Shown here piece after piece: positions 7,323 through 14,472 of a stretch of 14,556 bases of DNA. A program made the position numbers and the translations under genes. Every line of letters starts with the position of its first letter. Within the stretch, counting starts at the first letter, position 1. The notes beneath the pieces are model-generated. The model was not told the origin of the DNA and did not search any database. It worked only from the letters and a program-made list of their open reading frames with translations. The stretch covers positions 1 through 14,556 of the forward strand of contig CAMWWJ010000046.1 of NCBI GenBank assembly GCA_947177925.1, given 5' to 3'. Source of the stretch: an uncultured Lachnospiraceae bacterium (GTDB taxonomy: Bacteria; Bacillota; Clostridia; Lachnospirales; Lachnospiraceae).

Positions 7323-8089
7323 AGGAAAAGAAATGCAATTTAAACCTGGTATTATATGAAATCCGGAATATAGGAGGAAATTTCTTTGTTCACTTTTTCG
7401 GAATCGTATTTCCCATACTGATGTCTCTTATACTTACTAAGGCAGTAGGCAGTCAGGTACCGGAAGCAATACGGCCGGAAGTGGTTACCTCTATTGTGAT
7501 CAGCATGAGCCTGGTTTGCCCAATGGCAATTATTTTAATCGGATATCCGGCAAACTACTCTCAGGAGGTAGAAAAAGGAGTTCCCTTAAGAATGCGCCTG
7601 TTTGGCTATGGGGAAAAAAGTGTCATTTTAGCAAAGGTGATTGCCCATCTTGTTTTTCTTACAATTGCATTGGGAATCTTTGGGATTGCGGAAGTCATGC
7701 TGATTGGTATACAAAAGCCGGTGCTTTCCTCCTTGCTCTGCCTGATAGGCTGCCTGTATCTGCTTGCCATTATCCTTTTTATCCTATCACATGCCATAGC
7801 CAATATTTTGAAGAAGTTCGGGCCTACCTTTGCAGTAACTATGACCTTATATTTTTTGACTATGCTTATATGCGGAATGATGGGAGTGAGCACAGAGCAG
7901 GTCCCCAAGGCTTTGCAGGTGGTGGCAGATACCCTTCCCATGACTTATATCTGCAATGATTTTATTGACTTCTGGCAGGGAGGCAGCTACAATTTTGGGC
8001 CGCTTATACAGTCCTTTTTATTCCTTGGGGCTTTGTCTGGTATTTTGTTATTGTTTGCTTCCTATAAGAATAGAAGAGTGATCGGGTAG
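7319..8089 (+). CDS. ABC-2 type permease (first exporter)
   Basis: This 256-residue membrane protein has about six hydrophobic helices and a short cytoplasmic N-terminus (KEKKCNLNLVLYEIRN), typical of ABC-2 permeases. The central part holds the coupling stretch PANYSQEVEKGVPLRMRLFGY between the second and third helices, a common feature of this family. The start is GTG at 7319, overlapping the TGA of the ATPase by 4 bases, with AGGAGG (7304-7309) 9 bases upstream; this indicates translational coupling. It would form the membrane channel with the ATPase just upstream. A strong terminator follows at 8113. The substrate is unknown. Confidence 0.9.
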   Translation: MKEKKCNLNLVLYEIRNIGGNFFVHFFGIVFPILMSLILTKAVGSQVPEAIRPEVVTSIVISMSLVCPMAIILIGYPANYSQEVEKGVPLRMRLFGYGEKSVILAKVIAHLVFLTIALGIFGIAEVMLIGIQKPVLSSLLCLIGCLYLLAIILFILSHAIANILKKFGPTFAVTMTLYFLTMLICGMMGVSTEQVPKALQVVADTLPMTYICNDFIDFWQGGSYNFGPLIQSFLFLGALSGILLLFASYKNRRVIG

Positions 8090-8112
8090 GCATGAATGAA
8101 AACCTAAAAAGT

Positions 8113-8160
8113 AAAAATACCATTCCTTAGGAAATGATTTGCCGGGGAATGGTATTTTTT
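8113..8160 (+). terminator. Rho-independent terminator of the first ABC operon
   Basis: AAAAATACCATTCC (8113-8126) and GGAATGGTATTTTT (8146-8159) form a perfect 14-bp stem with a 19-base loop, ending in six T residues. It begins 24 bases after the permease stop. The A-tract on the left arm could make it work in both directions. Confidence 0.92.
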
Positions 8161-8313
8161 ATGGAGACGTTTTCTTAATTTATTTTCATGATTTATACTC
8201 CTTACTTCCTTGAATTGATTTTGCATGACTTTATTTTAGTATATGAGAAAAAAAGAAAAGGAAGAAGATTTGGCAGTTTGGTAAAAAAAAGCGGCAACAA
8301 GAGAAGAGGATAC

Positions 8314-8342
8314 TTGTTTAAGAGGAAATGCTCTGCTATAGT
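8314..8342 (+). promoter_or_regulatory. Promoter of the LytTR cassette
   Basis: TTGTTT (8314-8319) and TATAGT (8337-8342) are separated by 17 bases, with TG-C immediately before the -10 (extended -10). Transcription would begin near 8349, giving a leader of about 20 bases before the TTG start at 8371. Its position inside the longer open frame that begins at 8188 shows that the longer frame is not the protein start. Confidence 0.7.
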
Positions 8343-8370
8343 GGGGGCAGCAAAGAGAGGAGAGGGAAAT

Positions 8371-8811
8371 TTGAAGATAACCATTCATTCTGGAGAACCG
8401 ATTAAGGAAACGGAGATAACCATTTCCTGCAATTGTCTGACGCCGGAAATTGAAAAAATCATTTCCGTACTGCGTATGATGGATAGAAAGCTGACAGGAA
8501 CAAAAGAAGGGGAAACCTATCTGATTGATGCGGATCAGGTGTTGTATATTGACACAGTGGATAAGAAGACCTTTATCTATACAATGGATTCGGTATATGA
8601 AACAGGCCTGAAGCTTTATGAACTGGAAGAACAGTTAGCAAAAGCGGATTTCTTTCGGGCAAATAAATCCTGCATTATAAATTTCAGGAAAATCGTATCT
8701 TTAAAGGCGGATTTTGACAGACGTATCCGGGTAACTCTAACAAATAAGGAACAGCTGATCGTCTCAAGACAATATGCGGAATATGTAAAACAAAGACTGG
8801 GGGTGAGATAA
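8371..8811 (+). CDS. LytTR-family transcriptional regulator
   Basis: This 146-residue regulator has an N-terminal alpha/beta segment of about 45 residues followed by a LytTR DNA-binding domain (about 46-146). The domain shows DADQVLYIDTVDKKTFIYT, the FFRANKSCIINFRKI motif and the closing SRQYAEYVKQRLG. There is no receiver domain, so it is not phospho-controlled. Regulators of this size are usually held in check by a small membrane partner encoded downstream, here the DUF3021 protein 1 base later. The start is TTG at 8371, 8 bases after AGGAG (8358-8362); longer in-frame starts from 8188 precede or overlap the promoter. It probably controls its own cassette (DUF3021, ATPase, permease). A truncated relative lies at 1236-1391. 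Confidence 0.9.
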   Translation: MKITIHSGEPIKETEITISCNCLTPEIEKIISVLRMMDRKLTGTKEGETYLIDADQVLYIDTVDKKTFIYTMDSVYETGLKLYELEEQLAKADFFRANKSCIINFRKIVSLKADFDRRIRVTLTNKEQLIVSRQYAEYVKQRLGVR

Positions 8812-8812
8812 T

Positions 8813-9301
8813 ATGGAGGATAAGAAAAATATTTTTGATTTTGCCGGGATGGTGCTTACCAGCTTTGGATTTTGCATGACATGTATCATGCTTTTTACAA
8901 TCATATTTGGGGAAGCGGCCAAGGAATTCTCACCTATGTTTACATTGGGAAAGGAAGGGGTTCCGGTGGAGCTTATGGCACAACTTCTGGCATTGACGGT
9001 GTTGATTGCATTAGCAAGATATATATTTTTTAGTGATCTTCTCATAAAAAGGGGCTCCACTGCAGTCAGGACGGCAGGTATGTTTCTTGCCATAATAATC
9101 ATATGTGCAGTATTTATTTTTGCTTTTCGATGGTTTCCTGTAAATATGTGGGAGGCATGGGGGATGTTTTTTATCTGCTTTGGCATTTCGGCAGGGATGA
9201 GTGTAGCAGTTATGACCTTAAGGGAAAAAATGGAAAATAAAAAAATGGAAGAAGGGTTGAAAAGGCTTAGGAAGCAATGGGAGGAGGAACAAAATGAATA
9301 A
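8813..9301 (+). CDS. DUF3021-family four-helix membrane protein
   Basis: This 162-residue protein has four predicted membrane helices (about 8-30, 44-66, 81-103 and 111-130) and a basic, helical cytoplasmic tail. It matches the DUF3021 layout, in which such proteins follow a small LytTR regulator and act as its membrane inhibitor, as in the HdrM/BrsM type systems of streptococci. GGGGGTGAG lies just upstream of the ATG, 1 base after the regulator stop. Its end overlaps the ATPase start by 8 bases. It may sense envelope state or a peptide and release the LytTR protein. The family is recognised by helix pattern and context; the inhibitor role is inferred from known relatives. Confidence 0.82.
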   Translation: MEDKKNIFDFAGMVLTSFGFCMTCIMLFTIIFGEAAKEFSPMFTLGKEGVPVELMAQLLALTVLIALARYIFFSDLLIKRGSTAVRTAGMFLAIIIICAVFIFAFRWFPVNMWEAWGMFFICFGISAGMSVAVMTLREKMENKKMEEGLKRLRKQWEEEQNE

Positions 9302-10142
9302 CGGGATTCACATGAAAAACATTGTCAAGGAGTTTGGCGGGCATAGGATATTAAACGGAATTGAAATCAAAATAGAAAAAGGAGAAATATTCGGGCTTTT
9401 AGGCCCCTCCGGGGCAGGGAAGACAACGTTGATTAAAATTTTAACAGGGCAGCTTACACAGACAGAAGGTGAAGCAGAGCTTTTGGGAACGGATACAAGA
9501 AGATTGACTGACAGGGAATATAGCAGGATTGGCATGATGCTGGATAATACCGGGCTTTATGAAAGGCTCAATTGTTATGACAATCTGTTGTTATTTGCCA
9601 GAATCTACGGATTATCCGGGGATAAGCCCCAGGAGGCATTAAAAATGGTTGGCTTATGGGAAGCAAAAGGACAGACGGTGCAGAAACTGTCAAAGGGAAT
9701 GAAACAGAGGCTCGTTCTGGCAAGGGCAATGATAAATGGTCCGGATATTCTTTTTCTGGATGAGCCTACAAGCGGGTTAGACCCTGCTAACGCAAGGGGA
9801 ATCCACAGGCTGATACAAAAACAACGGGAAAAGGGAACCACTGTTTTTTTGACGACCCATAATATGGAGGAGGCAGAAAAGCTGTGTGACAATATTGCAT
9901 TACTTTGTGAAGGAAGCATAGTGGAGTATGGAAATCCAGGGGAAATATGCAGAAGGTACAATCATCAGAATAAGATATGCCTGTCCTTAAAAAACGGTAA
10001 ACAGATTCTGCTTGAAAATGACAGTAACGGAGCGTGGCAGGTATACAATTGTTTAAAGGAAGGGCTTGTGGAAGCAATTCATTCTACGGAACCAAATTTA
10101 GAGACCGTATTTATGGAATTGACGGGAAGGAGTTTTGAGTGA
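9294..10142 (+). CDS. ABC transporter ATP-binding protein (second exporter)
   Basis: This 282-residue ATPase has Walker A GPSGAGKTT (37-45), signature LSKGMKQR (132-139; K replaces the usual second G of LSGGQ, as is common in exporter ATPases) and Walker B with LFLDEPTSGLD, D156 and E157 being catalytic. The switch histidine lies in LTTHNMEEAEKLC. The C-terminal domain ends LETVFMELTGR, the usual tail of drug-exporter ATPases of the DrrA/NatA group. AGGAGG (9282-9287) is 6 bases before the ATG, and the gene overlaps the DUF3021 gene by 8 bases. It works with the permease that follows and is probably induced by the LytTR regulator. The substrate is unknown. Confidence 0.94.
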   Translation: MNNGIHMKNIVKEFGGHRILNGIEIKIEKGEIFGLLGPSGAGKTTLIKILTGQLTQTEGEAELLGTDTRRLTDREYSRIGMMLDNTGLYERLNCYDNLLLFARIYGLSGDKPQEALKMVGLWEAKGQTVQKLSKGMKQRLVLARAMINGPDILFLDEPTSGLDPANARGIHRLIQKQREKGTTVFLTTHNMEEAEKLCDNIALLCEGSIVEYGNPGEICRRYNHQNKICLSLKNGKQILLENDSNGAWQVYNCLKEGLVEAIHSTEPNLETVFMELTGRSFE

Positions 10143-10143
10143 T

Positions 10144-10842
10144 ATGGATGGAAGGAAGATATCCGCTATTTTTAAAAAGCAGCTAAAGGATACAATGAAA
10201 AATAAAACAGTATTGATACAATTTATTATGTTTCCTTTATTAGTAGTCATTATGGATCATTCCATAAAAATGGAACATATGGAGGAACATTTCTTTGTGC
10301 CCCTCTTTGCCACCATGTATATGGGAATGGCGCCTCTTACCAGCATGGCTTCCATTCTGGCAGAGGAGAAGGAAAAAAATACACTGCGGGTACTTTTTCT
10401 GTCAAATGTTAAGCCTATGGAATATCTGATTGGCATAGGAAGCTATATTCTGCTGGCATGCATGCTGGGAACAGGAGTATTTGCCGTAACCGGAGAATAT
10501 AAGGGCAGGGAGCTTTTGGAGTTTCTTTTTATCATGCTGGCAGGAATATTGATTTCCACGCTGATTGGAGCTGCCATCGGTGCATGGAGCAAAAATGAAA
10601 TGTCTGCGACCTCCATAAGTGTTCCGGTAATGATGATATTTTCCTTTCTTCCCATGATTGCCATGTTTAATAATACGGTAAAGAATATTTCAAGATTGCT
10701 CTGGTCGGGCCAGATCAATCGTTTCCTGAATCAATTGGGCACAGCAGGCATGGACATGGAAACTGTATGTGTGCTTTTGGCAAACGGTGCCATTGTCCTT
10801 TTTCTGTTTGGAATGGCTTACAAAAAGTCCGGACTGGCATGA
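10144..10842 (+). CDS. ABC-2 type permease (second exporter)
   Basis: This 232-residue integral membrane protein has about six helices and the ABC-2 hallmark LAEEKEKNTLRVLFLSNVKP after the second helix. A TTG at 10135 is in frame but lies only 2 bases after AAGGAG (10127-10132). The ATG at 10144 has an 11-base spacing and begins MDGRKISAIFKKQ, a normal permease N-terminus, so it is chosen with moderate confidence. It follows the ATPase stop by 1 base. This is the last gene of the LytTR cassette. No clear terminator is seen before the next promoter at 10851, so read-through into the EAL gene is possible. Confidence 0.9.
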   Translation: MDGRKISAIFKKQLKDTMKNKTVLIQFIMFPLLVVIMDHSIKMEHMEEHFFVPLFATMYMGMAPLTSMASILAEEKEKNTLRVLFLSNVKPMEYLIGIGSYILLACMLGTGVFAVTGEYKGRELLEFLFIMLAGILISTLIGAAIGAWSKNEMSATSISVPVMMIFSFLPMIAMFNNTVKNISRLLWSGQINRFLNQLGTAGMDMETVCVLLANGAIVLFLFGMAYKKSGLA

Positions 10843-10850
10843 AAACAACC

Positions 10851-10879
10851 TTGTTATTTTTCGGTAAGTTTGTTAGAAT
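10851..10879 (+). promoter_or_regulatory. Promoter of the PAS-GGDEF-EAL gene
   Basis: TTGTTA (10851-10856) and TAGAAT (10874-10879) are separated by exactly 17 bases, with TG-T before the -10 (extended -10). Transcription would begin near 10886. It lies 9 bases after the stop of the upstream permease, giving the EAL gene its own start point. Confidence 0.7.
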
Positions 10880-10908
10880 AGTATTAACAAAATGGCGTGG
10901 CGGAAAAT

Positions 10909-10923
10909 GGGATGGGATGGGAT
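10909..10923 (+). repeat. Tandem GGGAT pentamer, three copies, at the EAL gene start
   Basis: Three perfect copies of GGGAT (10909-10923) lie between the promoter and the likely start at 10928, running directly into GTGTATGG. They cover the region where a ribosome binding site should be. A copy-number change would shift ribosome binding or, if translation starts at 10892, the reading frame. Confidence 0.7.
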
Positions 10924-10927
10924 GTGT

Positions 10928-12601
10928 ATGGATGAAAGGGTTTTTTTAAATTTTGAGCAGATGAAATATACTCTTTCGGTATTGGGAAAATGTACGGATG
11001 ACTATGTTTATATTTGGGATCTGAAACGGGATTATTATGCGATTTCGGAACGGGCAGTAAAGGCCTTCCGGCTTTCGGAGCCAGGGTTTTATAATACCGG
11101 GCAGGTGTTCAGACAGGTAGTGCATCCCCAGGATTTTCCAATGCTGGAGGAGGATCTGACTGCAATTAAGGAAAAAGGGCAGCGGACTCATAATATGGAG
11201 TACAGATGGCTGGATCCCAATGGAGTGCCGGTCTGGATAAGCTGCAGGGGCGAAGTGGTTTTGGGTGAAGACGGTGAGCCCCTTTACCTGATAGGCCGTA
11301 TTTCGGAGATCGGAAAAAAGAACAAAATCGATAAGATAACCAGTCTTTACAATGAGAATATCTTAAAGCAATATTATCAGGAAATCGTGGAGAAGCAGGA
11401 TATCTGCGGTTATATGATGGTAATCGGAATTGATAACTTTAAAGAAATCAATGAAAAGTACGGACACGATTTCGGAGACGAGATTCTTGCCAACATGGCA
11501 GATATCATAAGGGAGAATGTGCTTCATGGAGAATCGGTTTATCGAATGGAAGGGGACTGTGTGGTCATTTTCGATTACGGAAATGTGCAACCGGGAAAGG
11601 CAAAGGAATTATACAAGCGCATTCGTTCTTCCATTGATGAATCCATAGAAGAAAAGGGCTATAAGATGTTCCATACTATTTCAGCAGGAGCCGTCTACTT
11701 TGATTCCAGGGAAAGGGAATATGCCAAACTGATAGAGCAGGTAAATTTTGCCCTTCACAGCGCAAAGCTGAAAGGGAAAAATACATTTGTACTATATGAC
11801 CAGAAGGAGTACGAAAGATATATACGCAGGCTTGATATTCAGGAATGCTTAAGAAGAGCCATTGAAAATGACTTTAAAGGTTTCGAGCTTTATTATCAGC
11901 CTATTATGGATGTGGAGTTGAATGTCATTCACGGAGCAGAAGCGCTGATCCGGTGGAATAGTGAAAAGTACGGGTTTATGTCCCCGGTTGAATTTATCCC
12001 CCTGTTAGAAGAAAGTTCTTTGATCATCCCTTTAGGGAGATGGATTATGGAAACTGCATTGAAACAATGCCAGAAATGGCAGGAGGAGATTTCGGACTTT
12101 CGCATGAACATAAATCTGTCCTTTGTACAGCTCCAAAAGAGCAATATGCTTGCGGATGCAGAAGAGTGCATTAACCGGATCGGAATCGATGTAAATAATG
12201 TTGTTTTTGAAGTAACGGAAAGTGGGGAAATAGAAACAAGCCAGACCACTCAGAATGTGTTGAAAGGCTTTAGGGATCGTTCCATTTCTTTGGCTATTGA
12301 TGATTTCGGCACAGGTTATTCCAATCTGCGCTACATAAAAGAAAAGATGTTCGATCTGATTAAAATAGATCGGATATTTATTCAGAATATTATGCAAAAT
12401 GAACATGATTACATATTGGTAAAGCATGTAACAGAGCTGGCGCACAGTATGAATCTGATGGTCTGCTATGAAGGCGTGGAGACAGAGGAAGAGTTGGAAA
12501 GCGTAAAGCGGCTGCATCCGGATTATATTCAGGGATATTATTACGGCAGGCCCATGAATGCAGCAACTTTTACAAAACAGTTTTTTCAAAGCGGTGCCTG
12601 A
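10928..12601 (+). CDS. c-di-GMP phosphodiesterase: PAS, degenerate GGDEF and EAL domains
   Basis: This 557-residue soluble protein hydrolyses cyclic di-GMP. A PAS domain at about 20-125 includes VVHPQDFPMLEEDL and MEYRWLDPNGVPVW, typical of PAS_3. The GGDEF domain (about 135-290) is degenerate: EGDCV stands at 208-212 where GGDEF is expected, so cyclase activity is unlikely, though GTP binding may regulate it. The EAL domain has EAL at 338-340, INLSFVQLQ, FEVTES, DDFGTGYS (458-465), IKIDRIF, YEGVETEEEL and QGYYYGRPM, so all the usual metal and catalytic residues appear present. In-frame ATGs at 10892, 10907, 10922 and 10928 are all possible; 10892 leaves only a 6-base leader after the promoter, so 10922 or 10928 is preferred. 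It is opposed in function to the diguanylate cyclase at 1701. Confidence 0.92.
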   Translation: MDERVFLNFEQMKYTLSVLGKCTDDYVYIWDLKRDYYAISERAVKAFRLSEPGFYNTGQVFRQVVHPQDFPMLEEDLTAIKEKGQRTHNMEYRWLDPNGVPVWISCRGEVVLGEDGEPLYLIGRISEIGKKNKIDKITSLYNENILKQYYQEIVEKQDICGYMMVIGIDNFKEINEKYGHDFGDEILANMADIIRENVLHGESVYRMEGDCVVIFDYGNVQPGKAKELYKRIRSSIDESIEEKGYKMFHTISAGAVYFDSREREYAKLIEQVNFALHSAKLKGKNTFVLYDQKEYERYIRRLDIQECLRRAIENDFKGFELYYQPIMDVELNVIHGAEALIRWNSEKYGFMSPVEFIPLLEESSLIIPLGRWIMETALKQCQKWQEEISDFRMNINLSFVQLQKSNMLADAEECINRIGIDVNNVVFEVTESGEIETSQTTQNVLKGFRDRSISLAIDDFGTGYSNLRYIKEKMFDLIKIDRIFIQNIMQNEHDYILVKHVTELAHSMNLMVCYEGVETEEELESVKRLHPDYIQGYYYGRPMNAATFTKQFFQSGA

Positions 12602-12644
12602 GTGCATTTAGAGGAACAGGCATGATTGCATAGAGATAATAAAT

Positions 12645-12679
12645 AAGGCACATCCATTTATATGGATGTTGCCTTTTTT
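12645..12679 (+). terminator. Rho-independent terminator after the EAL gene
   Basis: AAGGCACATCCAT (12645-12657) pairs with ATGGATGTTGCCTT (12662-12675) apart from one bulged base, with a 4-base loop and six T residues ending at 12679. It ends the phosphodiesterase transcript 44 bases after its stop codon. Confidence 0.9.
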
Positions 12680-12723
12680 CATTAAGCAGTAAAATTATTT
12701 TATTGGAAAATTTTTTGAGGAGC

Positions 12724-12750
12724 TGTCACTTTTTTATATCTCTGTTCGTG
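12724..12750 (+). promoter_or_regulatory. ECF-type autoregulated promoter of the sigma operon
   Basis: TGTCAC (12724-12729) and CGTG (12747-12750) are 17 bases apart, with a T-rich spacer. The layout resembles ECF promoters (an AAC-like -35 and a CGT -10, 16-17 bases between) and not the housekeeping type. Transcription would begin near 12757, just before the AAAGGAGGTG ribosome binding site at 12759-12768. It suggests that the sigma factor encoded next transcribes its own operon. Confidence 0.55.
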
Positions 12751-12770
12751 TTAGTGGTAAAGGAGGTGTT

Positions 12771-13283
12771 ATTACGAAGACGGAAGAACTGGTAATCAGA
12801 TACAGCAATATGCTGTTTAAGATTTGTCTGGTTATCCTGGGAAATGAACAGGATGTGCAGGATGCCATTCAGGAAACATTCCTGCGTTATCTGAAGGCTA
12901 TGCCGGAGTTTCAAAGTGAAGAGCATGAGAAGGCATGGCTGATACGGGTAGCAGTGAATGTATCCAAGGATATGCGTCGCTTCCAGTTAAGGCATCCCAA
13001 GGTATCTATTGAGCAGTTGGAAGATTATTATGAAAGCCCACAGGATGGAGAAATATTAGAAGAACTTTTGGAATTGCCATATAAGTTAAAAGTGGTCATA
13101 TATCTTTATTATATAGAGGGGTATCGAATCAAGGAAGTCGCCTCCATTTTGAATATTTCTCAAGATGCGGTAAAGAAAAGGCTGCAGCGGGGGCGGCAGG
13201 AGCTGCGATTACTATGTTCGGGAAAGGAAATGAGTTATGGACGAACGAAGCTTGAAAGAAGTTATGAATCGTGTACACATTAA
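12771..13283 (+). CDS. ECF sigma-70 family RNA polymerase sigma factor (probable ATT start)
   Basis: An alternative sigma factor that redirects RNA polymerase. Region 2 is seen in MLFKICLVILGNEQDVQDAIQETFLRYL followed by HEKAWLIRVAVNVSKDMRR. Region 4 has LPYKLKVVIYLYYIEGYRIKEVASI and the helix-turn-helix ISQDAVKKRLQRGRQELR. The first ATG (12810) falls inside region 2 and has no ribosome binding site. A perfect AAAGGAGGTG (12759-12768) instead points to an ATT codon at 12771, giving xTKTEELVIRYSNMLF, the usual length and sequence of this subfamily's N-terminus. No ATG, GTG or TTG exists in this frame between 12732 and 12810. With the ATT start the protein has 170 residues. Its 3' end overlaps the next gene by 47 bases. 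Function is firm; start codon moderate. Confidence 0.88.
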   Translation: MTKTEELVIRYSNMLFKICLVILGNEQDVQDAIQETFLRYLKAMPEFQSEEHEKAWLIRVAVNVSKDMRRFQLRHPKVSIEQLEDYYESPQDGEILEELLELPYKLKVVIYLYYIEGYRIKEVASILNISQDAVKKRLQRGRQELRLLCSGKEMSYGRTKLERSYESCTH

Positions 13284-14472
13284 AAGTGAAATGGAGGAAG
13301 AGATATTGAAAAATTTAATGAATGAAACAGGAGAACGGGCAACACAGAAAAAGGCCAACAAATCCTCTGGATGGCAGAAAAAAGTGGCGGTGGCAGCAGT
13401 TGCGCTGGTTGCTGTTGGAACAGTTGGATTTTCTGCTAATGCGATTAGAAATAATCTGGTGAAAGAGAGAATGGAAGCTGTGCCGCAGCTTGAAATGGAT
13501 GAGATTTTAGATGAGTTAGATTCTGCACAGGTTGATGCGGATACTTATTCAAGGGATTTGACTTCGGAGGAAATGAGTCGTGAAACTGCCTTGCGTTCCG
13601 AATATCTGAATGGAAGATTTCCAGAAAAGGAGATTATCAAAGTAAGTGAAGAAAGCGATATTGTAGATAAGGATGTTCTTTGCTTTGCTGCAAAGACTTC
13701 TTATTTCAATATTCCTGACAGAGATCTTACAGACGAAGAAATTTTACAGATGATAGACTTTGGCGAGAAACGTGATTATGCACTGCGTCAGAGATATGAG
13801 GAAATGTATGCGGATGAAATACAGGAAAGAGAAGCGGCAGAGCAGGCTGCAAAGGCAGAGTTAGAAGCAAAAGGCAGCATTACGGAAGAAGAAGCGGTTA
13901 TCAAAGCACAGGAATGGCTCCTTAAGCTGTTTGGCAAGACGCCGGACGGATTGGAATTCAATCATTATCTGATAACTGATGAGGACGGAAATGCCGGTGA
14001 ACATCCTGCTTATATGGTTTATTATGGTGTCATCCATGAAAATTACTATTTTACAATTAGTGCAGAGGATGGAAGTCTGGTGGATGTATATTGTGGACTT
14101 GGTAATAGCGGAAAGTATGAAGATGAAATGAAAGTATCGGATGTGGAAGCAAAGATACCGGAGCTTTCTCGGAGCGCAGAGGATAATTTAAGGAATAATC
14201 TTGATATTTCAGATGAATTTGAAGCAGTTTACTATACCTATGTAACGGGAAATGATACTGTTTATAGAAATACGATACGTTTCTGCTTTGTGAAAGAAGA
14301 TGGAAGTGCTTATTCCCTATGCTATGTATGTACAGATAACTCCTTCTTCCAATATGAGCGAATTAATAGTTATGAGGAATATTTAGCACAGCGAAAAGAA
14401 TATGATGAACGGGGTATGAACGATGATAGCAGTACTGATATAAAGGAAAGAGTTGAAAAACAGTTACAATAA
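13237..14472 (+). CDS. Single-pass membrane protein, probable anti-sigma factor with PepSY-like outer domain
   Basis: This 411-residue protein has a cytoplasmic N-terminus of about 48 residues (MDERSLKEVMNRVHIKSEME), one membrane helix at about 49-68, and a long acidic extracytoplasmic part. That part has a charged coiled-coil-like stretch (about 160-215, ending in an EAAEQAAKAELEAKG segment) and a PepSY-like unit at about 214-287 (ITEEEAVIKAQEWLLKLFG to SLVDVYCG). The gene starts inside the sigma gene, with AAAGGAAA upstream, overlapping it by 47 bases in another frame, so the two are co-translated. Position, topology and short cytoplasmic head fit an anti-sigma that holds the sigma factor at the membrane until an outside signal arrives. 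I do not recognise a named family; the role is inferred from context. Confidence 0.75.
   Translation: MDERSLKEVMNRVHIKSEMEEEILKNLMNETGERATQKKANKSSGWQKKVAVAAVALVAVGTVGFSANAIRNNLVKERMEAVPQLEMDEILDELDSAQVDADTYSRDLTSEEMSRETALRSEYLNGRFPEKEIIKVSEESDIVDKDVLCFAAKTSYFNIPDRDLTDEEILQMIDFGEKRDYALRQRYEEMYADEIQEREAAEQAAKAELEAKGSITEEEAVIKAQEWLLKLFGKTPDGLEFNHYLITDEDGNAGEHPAYMVYYGVIHENYYFTISAEDGSLVDVYCGLGNSGKYEDEMKVSDVEAKIPELSRSAEDNLRNNLDISDEFEAVYYTYVTGNDTVYRNTIRFCFVKEDGSAYSLCYVCTDNSFFQYERINSYEEYLAQRKEYDERGMNDDSSTDIKERVEKQLQ

Noticed and set aside
7516..7959. Second plus-strand open frame inside the permease gene
   Set aside because: It is a shifted-frame shadow of the ABC-2 permease, without a ribosome binding site or domain.
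8183..8234. Imperfect direct repeats around CATGATTTAT and CATGACTTTAT as a LytTR operator
   Set aside because: The match is short, the spacing of 37 bases is unusual, and it lies over 80 bases before the promoter; not enough to call a site.
8188..8370. N-terminal extension of the LytTR frame from an ATG at 8188
   Set aside because: It has no ribosome binding site, contains the promoter at 8314-8342, has a lysine/arginine-rich unstructured translation, and the TTG at 8371 has a good AGGAG and the right family length.
10843..10860. AACAACCTTGTT followed by T residues as a terminator of the second ABC operon
   Set aside because: The stem is only 5 bp with a 2-base loop and AT-rich; it coincides with the -35 box of the next promoter.
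12032..12607. Open frame of 191 codons on the minus strand
   Set aside because: It is antisense to the conserved EAL domain, has low-complexity hydrophobic and cysteine/histidine-rich content, and no start signals.
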